From JBEHWX01 sp048498995 (GTDB lineage: Bacteria > Bacteroidota > Ignavibacteria > OLB7): DNA of 62,136 bases. The notes beneath the pieces were generated by a model, which made no database searches, was not told where the DNA came from, and saw only the letters and a program-made list of their open reading frames with translations. Made by a program: the position numbers and the translations under genes. Below are positions 34,934-44,641 of this stretch, piece by piece. The stretch covers positions 1 through 62,136 of the forward strand of contig JBEHWX010000025.1 in NCBI GenBank assembly GCA_048498995.1. Reading direction: 5' to 3'. How positions within the stretch are numbered: the stretch's first letter is position 1; every line of letters begins with the position of its first letter.

Positions 34934-35943
34934 TCATCCCGATTTCTCGCGCCGCGGGAACTGCACGCTCACCCCGAAGGTGATCGACAGGCCCCCCGCG
35001 TTGATCGTCGCCCGGTCGGCTCCCGGAAGGAGGTTCACTCCCCGGGAGGTTCGCCTGAGCTCTTCGAAGTAGCCACGGGACAGTGGAAGATAGAGATATG
35101 CCGCCTCGACGTAGATGCCGCGGAAGGGTCCGCCGACCGTCGAGAAGTAGTCGAATCGAAGATCGACTCCGGCGAAGATGCGCGCCGCCGGGGAAACCCC
35201 GATCCCGTCGACATTGGTCACCGGCCGACGGTAGTCGACCAGACCATAGGCCCGGGTGCCCGTGGTCCAGGTGACGGAGCTGACCGTCACGCCGGCCAGG
35301 GCGCCGACATAGGTAGTGAACTGGGACCTGACAGGCGCCCACTCCACCCCGCCCAGGATCGGAATCACCGTCGCGTCGAGCTTCTCGGTCACCGAGGCCG
35401 CCGGCACCGCCACAACGCCGGTATCCGACGGCGCAAAGCGCGCCGACTCGTAATAGTCGATGAATCCGACCCGCATGTACCCCCCACTGAACGTCCATCG
35501 CAACGAGTTGCTTGCAATGATGCGGGCCGTCAGGCTCAGCAGAGAGGTCGGATCGAGCTGATCCAGTTTTCCCCCGAGCCCGCGGTAGCTCTCAAAGAAG
35601 CTTCCTTCGGCTGGGGAGGGTACAACTTCCAGACCAAGGGAGAGCACATCGGTCTCCCTCGGCTTCCAGACCACCGAATCGCGCCCCCCCAGGGGGGCGG
35701 CGAGCGAATCATCCAGGCGGAGCGGCGGTTGTCCGTCGGAGGCTCCCGTGGTTGCGCCGACGGGTGTGCCGGCCGGTTGGAAGGCAAGGGGGGTGGTCCC
35801 GACACGCCGGCCGGGGGAGTGCTCCCATCCGTCGCCGGGCCGTCGCCATGCTGGGCCAGCGCCGGCGTTCCCGACAGCCCGAGCACCATGAGCGCCAGGG
35901 GGAGGAGAGTGCCGCGGAGATGCCCGGCGGATCGTCCGATCAT
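34934..35943 (-). CDS. Outer-membrane beta-barrel protein with interrupted reading frame
   Basis: A signal peptide (MIGRSAGHLRGTLLPLALMV, cleavage after ALA) starts at 35943, its ATG overlapping the xerC stop as ATGA. The mature beta-strand-rich part (for example GGYMRVGFIDYYE, VEWAPVRSQFTTYVGALAG, the C-terminal FGVSVQF) is in another frame and runs to 34934. The switch requires one extra base or a -1 slip somewhere between about 35850 and 35684; the minus-strand C6 run at 35793-35788 and the G7 run at 35690-35684 are the likely places. This could be an assembly error, phase variation or a decaying gene. Function: outer-membrane protein of unknown role. Confidence 0.62.
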
Positions 35944-36860
35944 TCCTCCTCCGCCCTCGGATGGGCACGCTGATACGCCTCCTTCAGGCGCTCCACGGTG
36001 ACGTGCGTGTAGATCTGCGTGCTGGCCAGCGAGGAGTGCCCGAGCAGCTCCCCCACCTCGCGAAGCCCGGCGCCGCGGTCGAGCATGTGGGTGGCGAAGG
36101 AATGCCGGAGCACGTGCGGGCTCCGCTTCTTCTGTTCGGTGACGCCGCTCATATATCTGGTCACGATCCGGTAGACTCCCTGCGGGCCGAGCGGCTGGCC
36201 GCGGCCATTGAGAAAGAGCTCGGACGGATCGGCCCCGGCCGCCAGCTCGTGGCGCCGCGCGATATACCCTCGGAGGGCGGCGGCGGCCGGCGATCCGAAC
36301 GGGACGATCCGCTCCTTCCCTCCCTTGCCGAGCACGCGGAGGGTCGAGCCGTGAAAATCGATATCCCCGAGCCTGAGCGAGGCCAGCTCGGAGCGGCGCA
36401 GGCCGGCGGAATAGAGCGTTTCGAGCACCGCCAGATCGCGGCAGCCGGCCGCGGTGGAGGTGTCCGGCGCCGAGAGCATCCGAACGGCCTCGTCGGCGGC
36501 GATCACCGTCGGCAGACGCTTCTCCTGCTTCGGCGCCGAGACCAGCTGCGTCGGATCGGCGGCGATCATCCCGCGCGCCACCGCGAAGCCCATGAAGGAA
36601 CGGACGGCGGCAAGCCGACGCGCCACGCTCCGCCGGGCGAATCCCCGGCGATGGAGGCTGGCGACATAGCCGCGCACCTCGCGCCGGGTGACAGACGCCA
36701 GATCCGGATCGTCCATGGCCAGAGTCTCGGCCAGAAACGCACGAAAATCGGAGAGATCCCCCTGGTAGGCGGCGATGGTGTGGGCGGAGTAATGCCGCTC
36801 CGTCCGGAGATGATCCAGGAATCGCTGGCGCGCCTCGTCGACGCTCGTCACGCTGTTCAC
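35940..36860 (-). CDS. xerC: Tyrosine recombinase XerC
   Basis: XerC resolves chromosome dimers at dif. The catalytic set is visible: Arg in YSAGLRRSELASL, Lys in GKGGKERIVP, His-x-x-Arg in HVLRHSFATHML, and His/Tyr in LGHSSLASTQIYTH. I start at GTG 36860 (VNSVTSVDEARQRF, 306 residues): GGGA lies eight bases upstream and a promoter element at 36898-36891 would be inside the gene if the ATG at 36944 were used. The stop overlaps the start of the beta-barrel gene. There is no phage or island context, so this is the housekeeping Xer protein. Confidence 0.9.
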   Translation of the reverse strand: MNSVTSVDEARQRFLDHLRTERHYSAHTIAAYQGDLSDFRAFLAETLAMDDPDLASVTRREVRGYVASLHRRGFARRSVARRLAAVRSFMGFAVARGMIAADPTQLVSAPKQEKRLPTVIAADEAVRMLSAPDTSTAAGCRDLAVLETLYSAGLRRSELASLRLGDIDFHGSTLRVLGKGGKERIVPFGSPAAAALRGYIARRHELAAGADPSELFLNGRGQPLGPQGVYRIVTRYMSGVTEQKKRSPHVLRHSFATHMLDRGAGLREVGELLGHSSLASTQIYTHVTVERLKEAYQRAHPRAEEE

Positions 36861-36890
36861 GGCAAAAATCCCGCAATTGATCGTTCTGGC

Positions 36891-36898
36891 CGAAGGTA
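36891..36898 (-). promoter_or_regulatory. -7 element upstream of xerC
   Basis: TACCTTCG followed by GGCC on the minus strand matches TAnnTTCG. It lies 30 bases before the GTG start of xerC. A TTGTGG 15 bases upstream is a weak -33 candidate. Confidence 0.4.
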
Positions 36899-36920
36899 CA
36901 TCTTTTTTCTCCACAACGGA

Positions 36921-36957
36921 TTTGCTTCCACGCGATAGCGGCAAGTTTTACCTTTCG
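36921..36957 (+). promoter_or_regulatory. Putative promoter of the large surface-protein gene
   Basis: TTTG at 36921-36924 and TACCTTTCG at 36949-36957 resemble the TTTG / TAnnTTTG pair, with a rather long 24-base spacer. The gene starts at 37119. Confidence 0.35.
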
Positions 36958-37118
36958 ATGCTTCGCGCCGATTCGTGCCCCCACACTCACCCCAGGGCAC
37001 GCTCGGACGGGCCGCTTCCGCGCGCCCCGTCCGGGAGAACGACTCCCGATCTTTCCCCCAGTTCATTTCCCGCGCACCTCGTGTCGAGAGGCGTGGCTTC
37101 CCGTTGCCGAGCGATCGT

Positions 37119-40100
37119 ATGAGACGATATACCTTCCTGCTCCCGGTCGTGGTGTTTCTGGTGCTCAGGATGACCGCGACGGCGCAGCAGCAGCCGCGCG
37201 TCCGGTATCTGTTCCCCGACGTCGGCGCCCCCGGCATGAACACCTACGTCGAGCTGGTGGCCCCGTACGACCTGATCGGCGGCTTCGGCGCCGCCGACGG
37301 CCTCTACGGCGCGCCGACGCTGGAGGTGAAGTGCTTCAACGCGGCCGATACGAGCAAGGTGGTGATCTCCCCCTGTGTCGTCGGCTGGGAGGGGCGCCTG
37401 ATCAGCTGCCAGATCTTCGTCCGCCCGAGCGTGACCGTCGGCTCGACGCCGATCGCGATCCCGATCCAGGTTGTCCGCGTCGCCAACAACGCCACCTTCT
37501 CCTCGAACGTCGACACCTTCTTCATCGTCCAGCCGCAGACCTTCGGCGCCAAGAGCGGGGGCGGGATGATCGGCTCCGGCGGCTCATGGGGCGCCCGCTC
37601 GAAGCGGGGCGCGATGATCGTCGACAGCATGGTCCTCGGCTCCGGAACCTATACGATCGACACGTCGGACAGCGATCCCCTGGCGGGAGGCAATCAGGGA
37701 TTTCTTCCGATGGTGGTCATCAGCCGCGGGCGGATCGTCGTCGCCTCAGACGCGGTGATCTCGGCCAGCGCCTACGGCAAGAGCGGTGGTCCCGGCGGCG
37801 GTGGCGGCGGCGGCTACGGCAACAGCCGGCCGGCCTCGGCGTTCCCTCCCATTCCCGCGATTCCCGGTGAGGCCGATGCCCCGCTCGGGAGCGGCTTCGT
37901 GGGAGGATCGAGCGCGATTCCGGTGCTCGGAGCCCCCGGTGGGTTCGGCTCCAGCTCCGGCAGCGGCACCGCGGCGCTCAACGGCGTGACCGTGAGCCCG
38001 TTCAGCGCCACCGGGCGATGGATGAGCGCCGGCCCCGGCCATCCGTTCGACAACACCGGCGAGAGCGGCGGCGGCGCGTCGATCGGGAGCAATACGGGGA
38101 CTCCCCCGGCGTTCGTCGCGGTCGGCGGCGGCGGCAACGCCACGGCGGCCACCGGCACCTCGATCGCCGCGGTCCACGGCAAGGTGATCGGCAACCCGCA
38201 GATCGTGCCGCTGCATGGCGGAGGCGGCGGGTGCGGAGGGGGCGCCTACGACAGCGTGGGCGGCGGAGGCGGCGGCGGCATCGCGCTCTATTCCAATCGG
38301 GCCGCGGTGATCTCGACGGCGGAATCGCGCGGCGGACGCGGACACAACGGCACCGCGCCCGGTAACACGCTCCGTGGCGACGCGGCGGCCGGCGGCGCCG
38401 GAGGGTGCGTCATCATCGGCGGACGACTCGGCGTGAGCCTCGGCGCGGCCAACGTGCCGGGAGGAATCCCGGGCGCGCCGGTGGCCACCACCAACGCCAC
38501 GGCCGATACCGGCGGCGTGGGGCGCTTCCGGAACGACGGGCGCTTGGTCGGCTCGCCGACGGTGACCGCCAGCGCCGTCCGGTGGACCGGGCCGACGATG
38601 GACACGCTGACCTACGCCGACTCCTCCCGATGGACCATCCGGGGCACCGGCCGCGCGGGGGATTCGATTCTCGTCTTCGTCCGCGGGGAGACCGGCACCT
38701 GGAACTTCGGCGGCCCCTTCCGCTCCTTCGTCGCGAGCGATTCCACCTGGCAGGCCCGCATCACCTTCCCGTTCGATTCGGTCGCCTACGTCTTCGCCAT
38801 CCAGCGCTGCAACGTCCCGACGCCGAACTCCTCGACCGAGCGGGTTCCGACCCATATCTATTCGCAGCTCGCCGCCTCGGTGGTCCGGCTCAACCTCTTC
38901 CCGGCGCTCGAGGCGCCTGCCTCGCGGCAGCTCGACACGATCATCTGTCCGATCGTCCGGCGGGACACGGTTCACCTGCGCAACCGCGGCACCGGTCCGC
39001 TCGTGCTCCGCAGCGGCGCCTTCAGCGGCACGAACGCATCGCTCTTCCAGATCATCTCCCCCGCCCTCCCCGACACGATAGCGCCGGGAGATTCGGTGGA
39101 CGTGATCTATTCGTTCAACGGCACCACCGGCGCCCAGGGACAGCTCGGAAGCACGCTCCGGCTCCAGACCAACGATCCGGCCGCCGGCCGGAACCCGTTC
39201 GACGTTTCGGTGACCGTGGTGAAGGAGCAGCGGCGGTTCGCCGTGCGCGAGACCCGGATCTCCCTCGGTGGCATCTACGTCGGGACCGGGCGGGACACCT
39301 CCGTCGTCTATTACAATCAGAACAGCTACCGCGACACGATCGTCTCGGTGACGCAGATCTCCGGGCCGCCGATCGTGCTGCAGCGTTCGCCGGCGACACC
39401 GGCGGTGACCCGCGGCGGCGACTCGACGGTGATACGCTTCACGGTGATGCCCCGCGACACCGGCGCCTTCACCATCCTCCTCAGGATCACCTCGCGCCCC
39501 TGCGACCGGGACACGGTGATTACAATTACCGGCTACGGGCGCTCCGGCGTGATCGGCTCCGAGAAGGGATGGTCGGTCAACGGCATCAGCTGCAACGACA
39601 CGGCCACGCAGACCTTCGGGGTCCGGAACATCGGCAACGCGCCGCTGACGGTGGAGTACCCGACGTTCGATCCGAGCGGGAGCCCCGGCTTCACGATCCT
39701 CTCGCCGCCGCAGTCGAGCTTCCCGATCACGATTCAGCCGGGAGATTCGATCCCCTTCCGCGTCCGCGCGGTCAACGCCGGCGGCGGGCTGCTGCTGAAC
39801 CGCATCCGCTTCCTGAGCAGCGATTCGCTGGCCGGAAAGAACCCGTACTTCGTCGATCTGCTGTCGGAGCGGGAGCTCTACTCCCTGGCCGCGGTCGATA
39901 CGCTCCTCGATCTCGGCACCATCTGCGTCGGCGACGGACCGGCCTACAAGGAAGTCCGCCTGAACAACAACGCGCAGCGGACGCCGGCCCAACTGCTGGC
40001 GATCGACCGCGCCGACTCCACGACGCCGTTCCAGATCGCGACCCCGACGCCGACCCTCCTGCCGATGGATATCGGTCCGCGCGAGGGGACCGCCATCGGC

Positions 40101-42821
40101 GTCCGGTTCACGCCCACCCAGCCCGGCATCTTCCTCGACACGCTCTTCGTCCACGCCAACCCGTGCAACCGGACCTTCACCGTGATCGTGCGGGGCATCG
40201 CCGTCCGCTCGACCATCGAGAGCAGCGTGCCGACAATCTCCTTCGGCGATGTCCGCGTCGGAACGCCGGCGACGAAGACCGTGGTGCTGACCAACACGTC
40301 GACCACCGCTACGCCGGTGGCGGTCGACCGGCTCCAGCTTCGTCCGGCCGACCCGCGCGTCCGGATCGTCTGGCCCTCGATCCCGCCGCCGCGGACGCTC
40401 CTCCCCGGCGACACGATCCGCGTGACGCTCGAATACACGCCGGATGGCCCCGGGCCGCTGCCGGCGATCGACCTCTGCGCGCATACCTCCAGTCCCTGTC
40501 CCGATGAGATCTGCCGACCCGTCGAGGGGAACGGGATCATCTCCTCGATCGCCCTCTCGCGCGGCGGGCTCACGCTGGCCGCGCCTCCCTGCGGCGGCAC
40601 GGCGACCGTGGAGGACACGGTTTCCATCGCCAATCTCGGCAACACGCCGGTGGACATTACCGGCATCACGGCCGCTCCGGCGGCGTTCGCCGTGGCGCCC
40701 CCCACCTCCTTCACGCTGGCCGGCGGCGCCAGCCAGACCATCCGCGTGAGCTTTACGGCGTCGACCGGCGGCGTCACCGCCGGCACGCTCACGATCGCGA
40801 CCACCGATCCGCGGCGTCCGACGATCACGCTCCCGCTGACCGGCCGGCGCGATTCGGCGCGCGTGTCGCTCTCGACCGGCGTCATGGATTTCGACACCGC
40901 GTATGCCTGCGCCTTGCCGGCGCGGCGGACGATCAGGATCGTCAACGACGGGACGATCGCCGACACGATCCGCGCGGCGGCGTTCCCGACGCCATTCGAG
41001 CTCGCGCCGCCGCCCCCCTACGTGATCGCTCCCGGACGTGACACGACGGTGACGATTCTCTTCAATCCCCCCACCGATGGAAGATTTACCGGACGTGGGG
41101 TGATCTCGGGAGGACCGTGCGGCATCGCCGACACGGTGACGCTCGCCGGCATCCGGACCACGCCGGTCTACACCGTGGATCCGCTCGATTTCGGCGACGT
41201 GCCGATCGCCACGCTCGCGACCGGCTACGCCGTGATTCACAACCCGACGTCGCAGACCATCCGGGTCTCGTCGGCCACGATCACGCCGTCGGTGCCGTCG
41301 GTGAGTATCGCGCCGGGGCAGTTCCCGCTTCGGATCGCGCCGCGTTCCTCGGCGAACCTGGCGGTGCTCTTCGCTCCCGCCGCGGCCGGCAACATTCCGG
41401 CCGGGACCACGCTCCAGGTCACGATCGATTCCCTCTGCTCCACGGTCGTCTCGACCGACGTGGCTGGGCAAGGAGTCGAGGGGAGCCTGATCTCCGGGCG
41501 AGGGCTGATCGGCTTCGGCAAGCTCCTCTGGTGCCGCGCCGCGACCGATTCGGTCGTGATCCGGAACGCGGGAACGGCGCCGGCGACGATTCAGGGCTTC
41601 TCGGTCGATCCGGTCGGAACCGACCTGGCGGCCACATCCACGGCCGGCATGCCGACGACGCTCCCCCCCGGTGACTCGATCGTGATACGGGCCACGTTCG
41701 CCCCGACGACGGGACCGGACGGGGTCCGGGTGGCGACCCTCAGGATCGCCACCGACGATCCGAAGCGGCCGGAGATCGACGTGCAGCTCCGCGGGGAGCG
41801 GATCTCCGAGAGCATCGCCTTTACCGGCGGAAGCTTCCCGCCGGCGACGATCGGCGCGCCGGCCACCACGACCGGCTGGCTGGTCAACAACGGAACGGCT
41901 CCGGTCACGATCGCCACGCTCACGCTTCCGGTGCCGTTCGGCATCACGCGGACACGGCCGTCGCTGCCGGCGACGCTGCAGCCGGGGGATTCGATCACGG
42001 TGGAGATGAGCTTCACGGCCACGCGGGCGGGTACGACGACCGACAGCCTCGGCGTGGAGCCGGCCGGCCTCTGCGCCTCCTTCCCCCGCTTCGGGGTATC
42101 CGCCACGGCCGCCAGCACGGTGGTGGCCACCGGGAGCTGGCCGGAGGTGTCCGGACGTCCGGGGGAGCTGGTGGCGATTCCCCTCACGATCGCCGAGAAC
42201 GTGGCCTCGGCCGAGATCACCTCCTACACGATCGGCGCGCGCTTCAACCGGACCATGCTGATTCCGACGCGGGTGGTGCTCGACGGCACCCTTTCGGAAG
42301 GATGGAGCATCACATCGCGGACGCTCGAGCCGGGGCTGGCGGAGTTCACCGCCTCCGGCTCCCGTCCGATCGGCGGCCCCGGGACGCTCGCGGTGATCGA
42401 GGCGCGGGTGGCGCTCGGCGACTCCATCACCAGCGCCATCGTCCCGACCGAAACGAGCCGCTTCCTGAGCGACCGCGCCACGCTGAAGGTGGTCGGCGGC
42501 ACCTTCCGTCTGGAGGGCTATTGCACCTCGGGCGACGGCCGGATCGTGCGGGATCTCGGGACGTTCGGCCTCCGGGCGGTCCGCCCGAATCCGATCGGCG
42601 ACGAGGCGACGGTGGAGATCGGCGTGGTCGAGAGCGGACGGGTGAGCCTGGTGCTGGCCGATCTGGTGGGGCGCCGGAGCATGCTGCTGCTGGAGCGGGA
42701 GCTGGCGCCGGGGATCTACACGCTGACGGTCCCGACCGTCGAGATCGCCAGCGGAGCCTACATGCTCGAGCTCCGGACACCCACGGGACGCGAGGCGATT
42801 CCGGTCACCATTGCGCATTGA
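37119..42821 (+). CDS. Very large secreted protein: glycine-rich region, choice-of-anchor-D repeats, T9SS-like C-terminus
   Basis: I start at ATG 37119, giving a signal peptide MRRYTFLLPVVVFLVLRMTA and a 1,900-residue product; the in-frame ATG at 36975 adds 48 polar residues. After a beta domain comes a glycine-rich stretch (about 220-470, with GGGGGGG runs), as in glycine-rich surface proteins. From about 610 to 1,650 there are tandem Ig-like repeats of about 100 residues with the pattern VxNxGxxPxxI...PGDSIxVxxxFxPxxxG, the choice-of-anchor-D/HYDIN type. The final 85 residues (AVRPNPIGDEATVEIGVVE, then LELRTPTGREAIPVTI) match type A sorting domains of type IX secretion. The protein is therefore probably exported to the cell surface. 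Function unknown. Confidence 0.82.
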   Translation: MRRYTFLLPVVVFLVLRMTATAQQQPRVRYLFPDVGAPGMNTYVELVAPYDLIGGFGAADGLYGAPTLEVKCFNAADTSKVVISPCVVGWEGRLISCQIFVRPSVTVGSTPIAIPIQVVRVANNATFSSNVDTFFIVQPQTFGAKSGGGMIGSGGSWGARSKRGAMIVDSMVLGSGTYTIDTSDSDPLAGGNQGFLPMVVISRGRIVVASDAVISASAYGKSGGPGGGGGGGYGNSRPASAFPPIPAIPGEADAPLGSGFVGGSSAIPVLGAPGGFGSSSGSGTAALNGVTVSPFSATGRWMSAGPGHPFDNTGESGGGASIGSNTGTPPAFVAVGGGGNATAATGTSIAAVHGKVIGNPQIVPLHGGGGGCGGGAYDSVGGGGGGGIALYSNRAAVISTAESRGGRGHNGTAPGNTLRGDAAAGGAGGCVIIGGRLGVSLGAANVPGGIPGAPVATTNATADTGGVGRFRNDGRLVGSPTVTASAVRWTGPTMDTLTYADSSRWTIRGTGRAGDSILVFVRGETGTWNFGGPFRSFVASDSTWQARITFPFDSVAYVFAIQRCNVPTPNSSTERVPTHIYSQLAASVVRLNLFPALEAPASRQLDTIICPIVRRDTVHLRNRGTGPLVLRSGAFSGTNASLFQIISPALPDTIAPGDSVDVIYSFNGTTGAQGQLGSTLRLQTNDPAAGRNPFDVSVTVVKEQRRFAVRETRISLGGIYVGTGRDTSVVYYNQNSYRDTIVSVTQISGPPIVLQRSPATPAVTRGGDSTVIRFTVMPRDTGAFTILLRITSRPCDRDTVITITGYGRSGVIGSEKGWSVNGISCNDTATQTFGVRNIGNAPLTVEYPTFDPSGSPGFTILSPPQSSFPITIQPGDSIPFRVRAVNAGGGLLLNRIRFLSSDSLAGKNPYFVDLLSERELYSLAAVDTLLDLGTICVGDGPAYKEVRLNNNAQRTPAQLLAIDRADSTTPFQIATPTPTLLPMDIGPREGTAIGVRFTPTQPGIFLDTLFVHANPCNRTFTVIVRGIAVRSTIESSVPTISFGDVRVGTPATKTVVLTNTSTTATPVAVDRLQLRPADPRVRIVWPSIPPPRTLLPGDTIRVTLEYTPDGPGPLPAIDLCAHTSSPCPDEICRPVEGNGIISSIALSRGGLTLAAPPCGGTATVEDTVSIANLGNTPVDITGITAAPAAFAVAPPTSFTLAGGASQTIRVSFTASTGGVTAGTLTIATTDPRRPTITLPLTGRRDSARVSLSTGVMDFDTAYACALPARRTIRIVNDGTIADTIRAAAFPTPFELAPPPPYVIAPGRDTTVTILFNPPTDGRFTGRGVISGGPCGIADTVTLAGIRTTPVYTVDPLDFGDVPIATLATGYAVIHNPTSQTIRVSSATITPSVPSVSIAPGQFPLRIAPRSSANLAVLFAPAAAGNIPAGTTLQVTIDSLCSTVVSTDVAGQGVEGSLISGRGLIGFGKLLWCRAATDSVVIRNAGTAPATIQGFSVDPVGTDLAATSTAGMPTTLPPGDSIVIRATFAPTTGPDGVRVATLRIATDDPKRPEIDVQLRGERISESIAFTGGSFPPATIGAPATTTGWLVNNGTAPVTIATLTLPVPFGITRTRPSLPATLQPGDSITVEMSFTATRAGTTTDSLGVEPAGLCASFPRFGVSATAASTVVATGSWPEVSGRPGELVAIPLTIAENVASAEITSYTIGARFNRTMLIPTRVVLDGTLSEGWSITSRTLEPGLAEFTASGSRPIGGPGTLAVIEARVALGDSITSAIVPTETSRFLSDRATLKVVGGTFRLEGYCTSGDGRIVRDLGTFGLRAVRPNPIGDEATVEIGVVESGRVSLVLADLVGRRSMLLLERELAPGIYTLTVPTVEIASGAYMLELRTPTGREAIPVTIAH

Positions 42822-43095
42822 CCGGCGCTCCCGGCGGGCGTATCATGCGCGCCGCGGTCCCGTGCCGCGGCGCGGATCGCGGCTTTCCGGAGTAATTCCC
42901 TCCGGGCTCATTCGTCCTCCCTCCCATGCCGGCGACGGCAGCCCCTCCGACGGCCGTTTCGAGCGGTTACGGATGGGTGCATGGTTCTGCCGCCAGATCT
43001 GGTAAATTGCGCGCGATCGTCCGGAATTCGCGGGAAGGTCCACTCGGCGCCTCCCTCGGCAACCGGCGCGCTCCCCTCAACCTCAATCATCGTAC

Positions 43096-44448
43096 ATGCG
43101 ACCGATTCAGATCGACATCCCCACCAAGCGGGTCAACGTGGTCACGCTCGGCTGTTCGAAGAACACCGTGGACTCCGAGACCCTGATGGGGCTCCTTCGC
43201 AAGAACAACATCGAGCTCATCGACCAGGCCGACGGCGCCGACGCGGTGATCATCAACACCTGCGGTTTCATCGACCTTGCCAAGGAGGAGTCGGTCAACA
43301 CGATCCTGCAGGCGGCCGAGCTGAAGCGCAACGGACGGATCTCCGAGCTCTACGTGGCCGGATGCCTCTCGCAGCGCTACATGGACGACCTGGAGGAGGA
43401 GATCCCGGAGGTCGACGCCTACTTCGGCGTGACCGACTTCCTGAACATCCTGAAGACCATCAACCCGAATCCGAAGCTCGATCTGCTGAGCGACCGATTC
43501 GTTCCGCCCGGAACGAAGTCCGCCTACCTGAAGATCTCCGAGGGCTGCGACAACCCCTGCTCCTTCTGCGCGATCCCGCTGATGCGTGGCGACCACGTCT
43601 CGCGGCCGATGGAGGATATCCTGATGGAGGCCAATTATCTGGCCCAGTCAGGGGTGAAGGAGCTGGTGGTGGTTGGACAGGACACGACCTATTACGGGCT
43701 GGATCTCTACGGAAGCCGCACCCTGGCGACGCTGCTCGAGAAGCTGGCGCAGGTGCGCGGCATCGAATGGGTCCGCCTGATGTATGCCTACCCGGCCAAG
43801 TTCCCGGTGGACATCCTGCCGGTGATCGCCCGTGAGCCGGCGATCTGCAAGTATATCGACATGCCGATCCAGCACTGCGCCGACGCGGTGCTCAAGTCGA
43901 TGCGCCGCGGCATCACCCGTCGCACCATGCTCAAGCTGATCGAGACGATCAAGCGGGAGGTGCCGGGGATCGCGCTGCGGACCACGCTGATCATCGGATA
44001 TCCGAACGAAGGCGAACAGGAGTTCCAGGAGCTGCTGGACTTCGTGGCCGAGGCGGAGTTCGATCGCCTCGGGGTGTTCGCCTATTCGCAGGAGGAGAAC
44101 ACGGTGGCGCACGAGCTCGGCGATCCGATTCCGGCCGAGGTGAAGCAGGAGCGGATCGAGCGGGTGATGGAGCTGCAGCGCTCGATCTCCGCGCGCAAGA
44201 ACGAGGCGCTGATCGGCACCCGTGAGATCGTCTTCGTCGAGCGCGAGCAGGATGGCGAGTACATCTGCCGCTCCCGTCGCGATGCTCCGGAGGTCGACGG
44301 CGAGGTCTACATCACCTCCGAGACGCCGCTGACGCCGGGAACGTTCGTCGAGGTGGAGATCACCGGCGCGATCGATTACGATCTGTTCGGCGAGGTGGTC
44401 TCGATTCCCGAGGAAATGTCGCTGCCGCTCCTCCCGGTGGTGGGATAA
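43096..44448 (+). CDS. rimO: Ribosomal protein uS12 methylthiotransferase RimO
   Basis: RimO adds a methylthio group to an aspartate of ribosomal protein S12. The N-terminal UPF0004 domain has its cluster cysteines at 20 (LGCSKNTVDSE, the RimO signature), 56 and 90. The radical-SAM motif CDNPCSFC gives cysteines 151, 155 and 158. The C-terminal TRAM-type domain starts near 385. CSKNTVDSE separates it from MiaB. 450 residues is typical. A TAAATTGC element at 43003 may be its -7 box. Confidence 0.94.
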   Translation: MRPIQIDIPTKRVNVVTLGCSKNTVDSETLMGLLRKNNIELIDQADGADAVIINTCGFIDLAKEESVNTILQAAELKRNGRISELYVAGCLSQRYMDDLEEEIPEVDAYFGVTDFLNILKTINPNPKLDLLSDRFVPPGTKSAYLKISEGCDNPCSFCAIPLMRGDHVSRPMEDILMEANYLAQSGVKELVVVGQDTTYYGLDLYGSRTLATLLEKLAQVRGIEWVRLMYAYPAKFPVDILPVIAREPAICKYIDMPIQHCADAVLKSMRRGITRRTMLKLIETIKREVPGIALRTTLIIGYPNEGEQEFQELLDFVAEAEFDRLGVFAYSQEENTVAHELGDPIPAEVKQERIERVMELQRSISARKNEALIGTREIVFVEREQDGEYICRSRRDAPEVDGEVYITSETPLTPGTFVEVEITGAIDYDLFGEVVSIPEEMSLPLLPVVG

Positions 44449-44641
44449 TCCCGGACGGTACTCTCCCCGCGCGGCACGTCGAGTGCCGCACGCCCCCGTG
44501 CAACGTCCCCATGCACCAAGCCGGCCGCGGCCACGCCGTGGCGCGCGCCATCGCGCCCATCGCGCGCTTATCGCGTATGCTATCACGCTGATATCGAGCG
44601 CGCCGCGCCGGCCGGACGCTCACACGCACTGATCGCACTTC

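Noticed and set aside
35940..36860. xerC as an integrase marking a mobile island
   Set aside because: Neighbours are housekeeping genes (hpf, hprK), there is no tRNA or flanking direct repeat, and the protein has the usual XerC length.
36861..36944. Upstream start of xerC at 36944
   Set aside because: Would place the -7 element inside the gene and add 28 residues not seen in XerC; GTG 36860 has a good ribosome-binding site.
37746..42818. 1,690-residue open frame on the minus strand
   Set aside because: Exact antisense of the large surface protein; composition is H/R/D/G-rich with no domain, typical of a GC-rich shadow frame.
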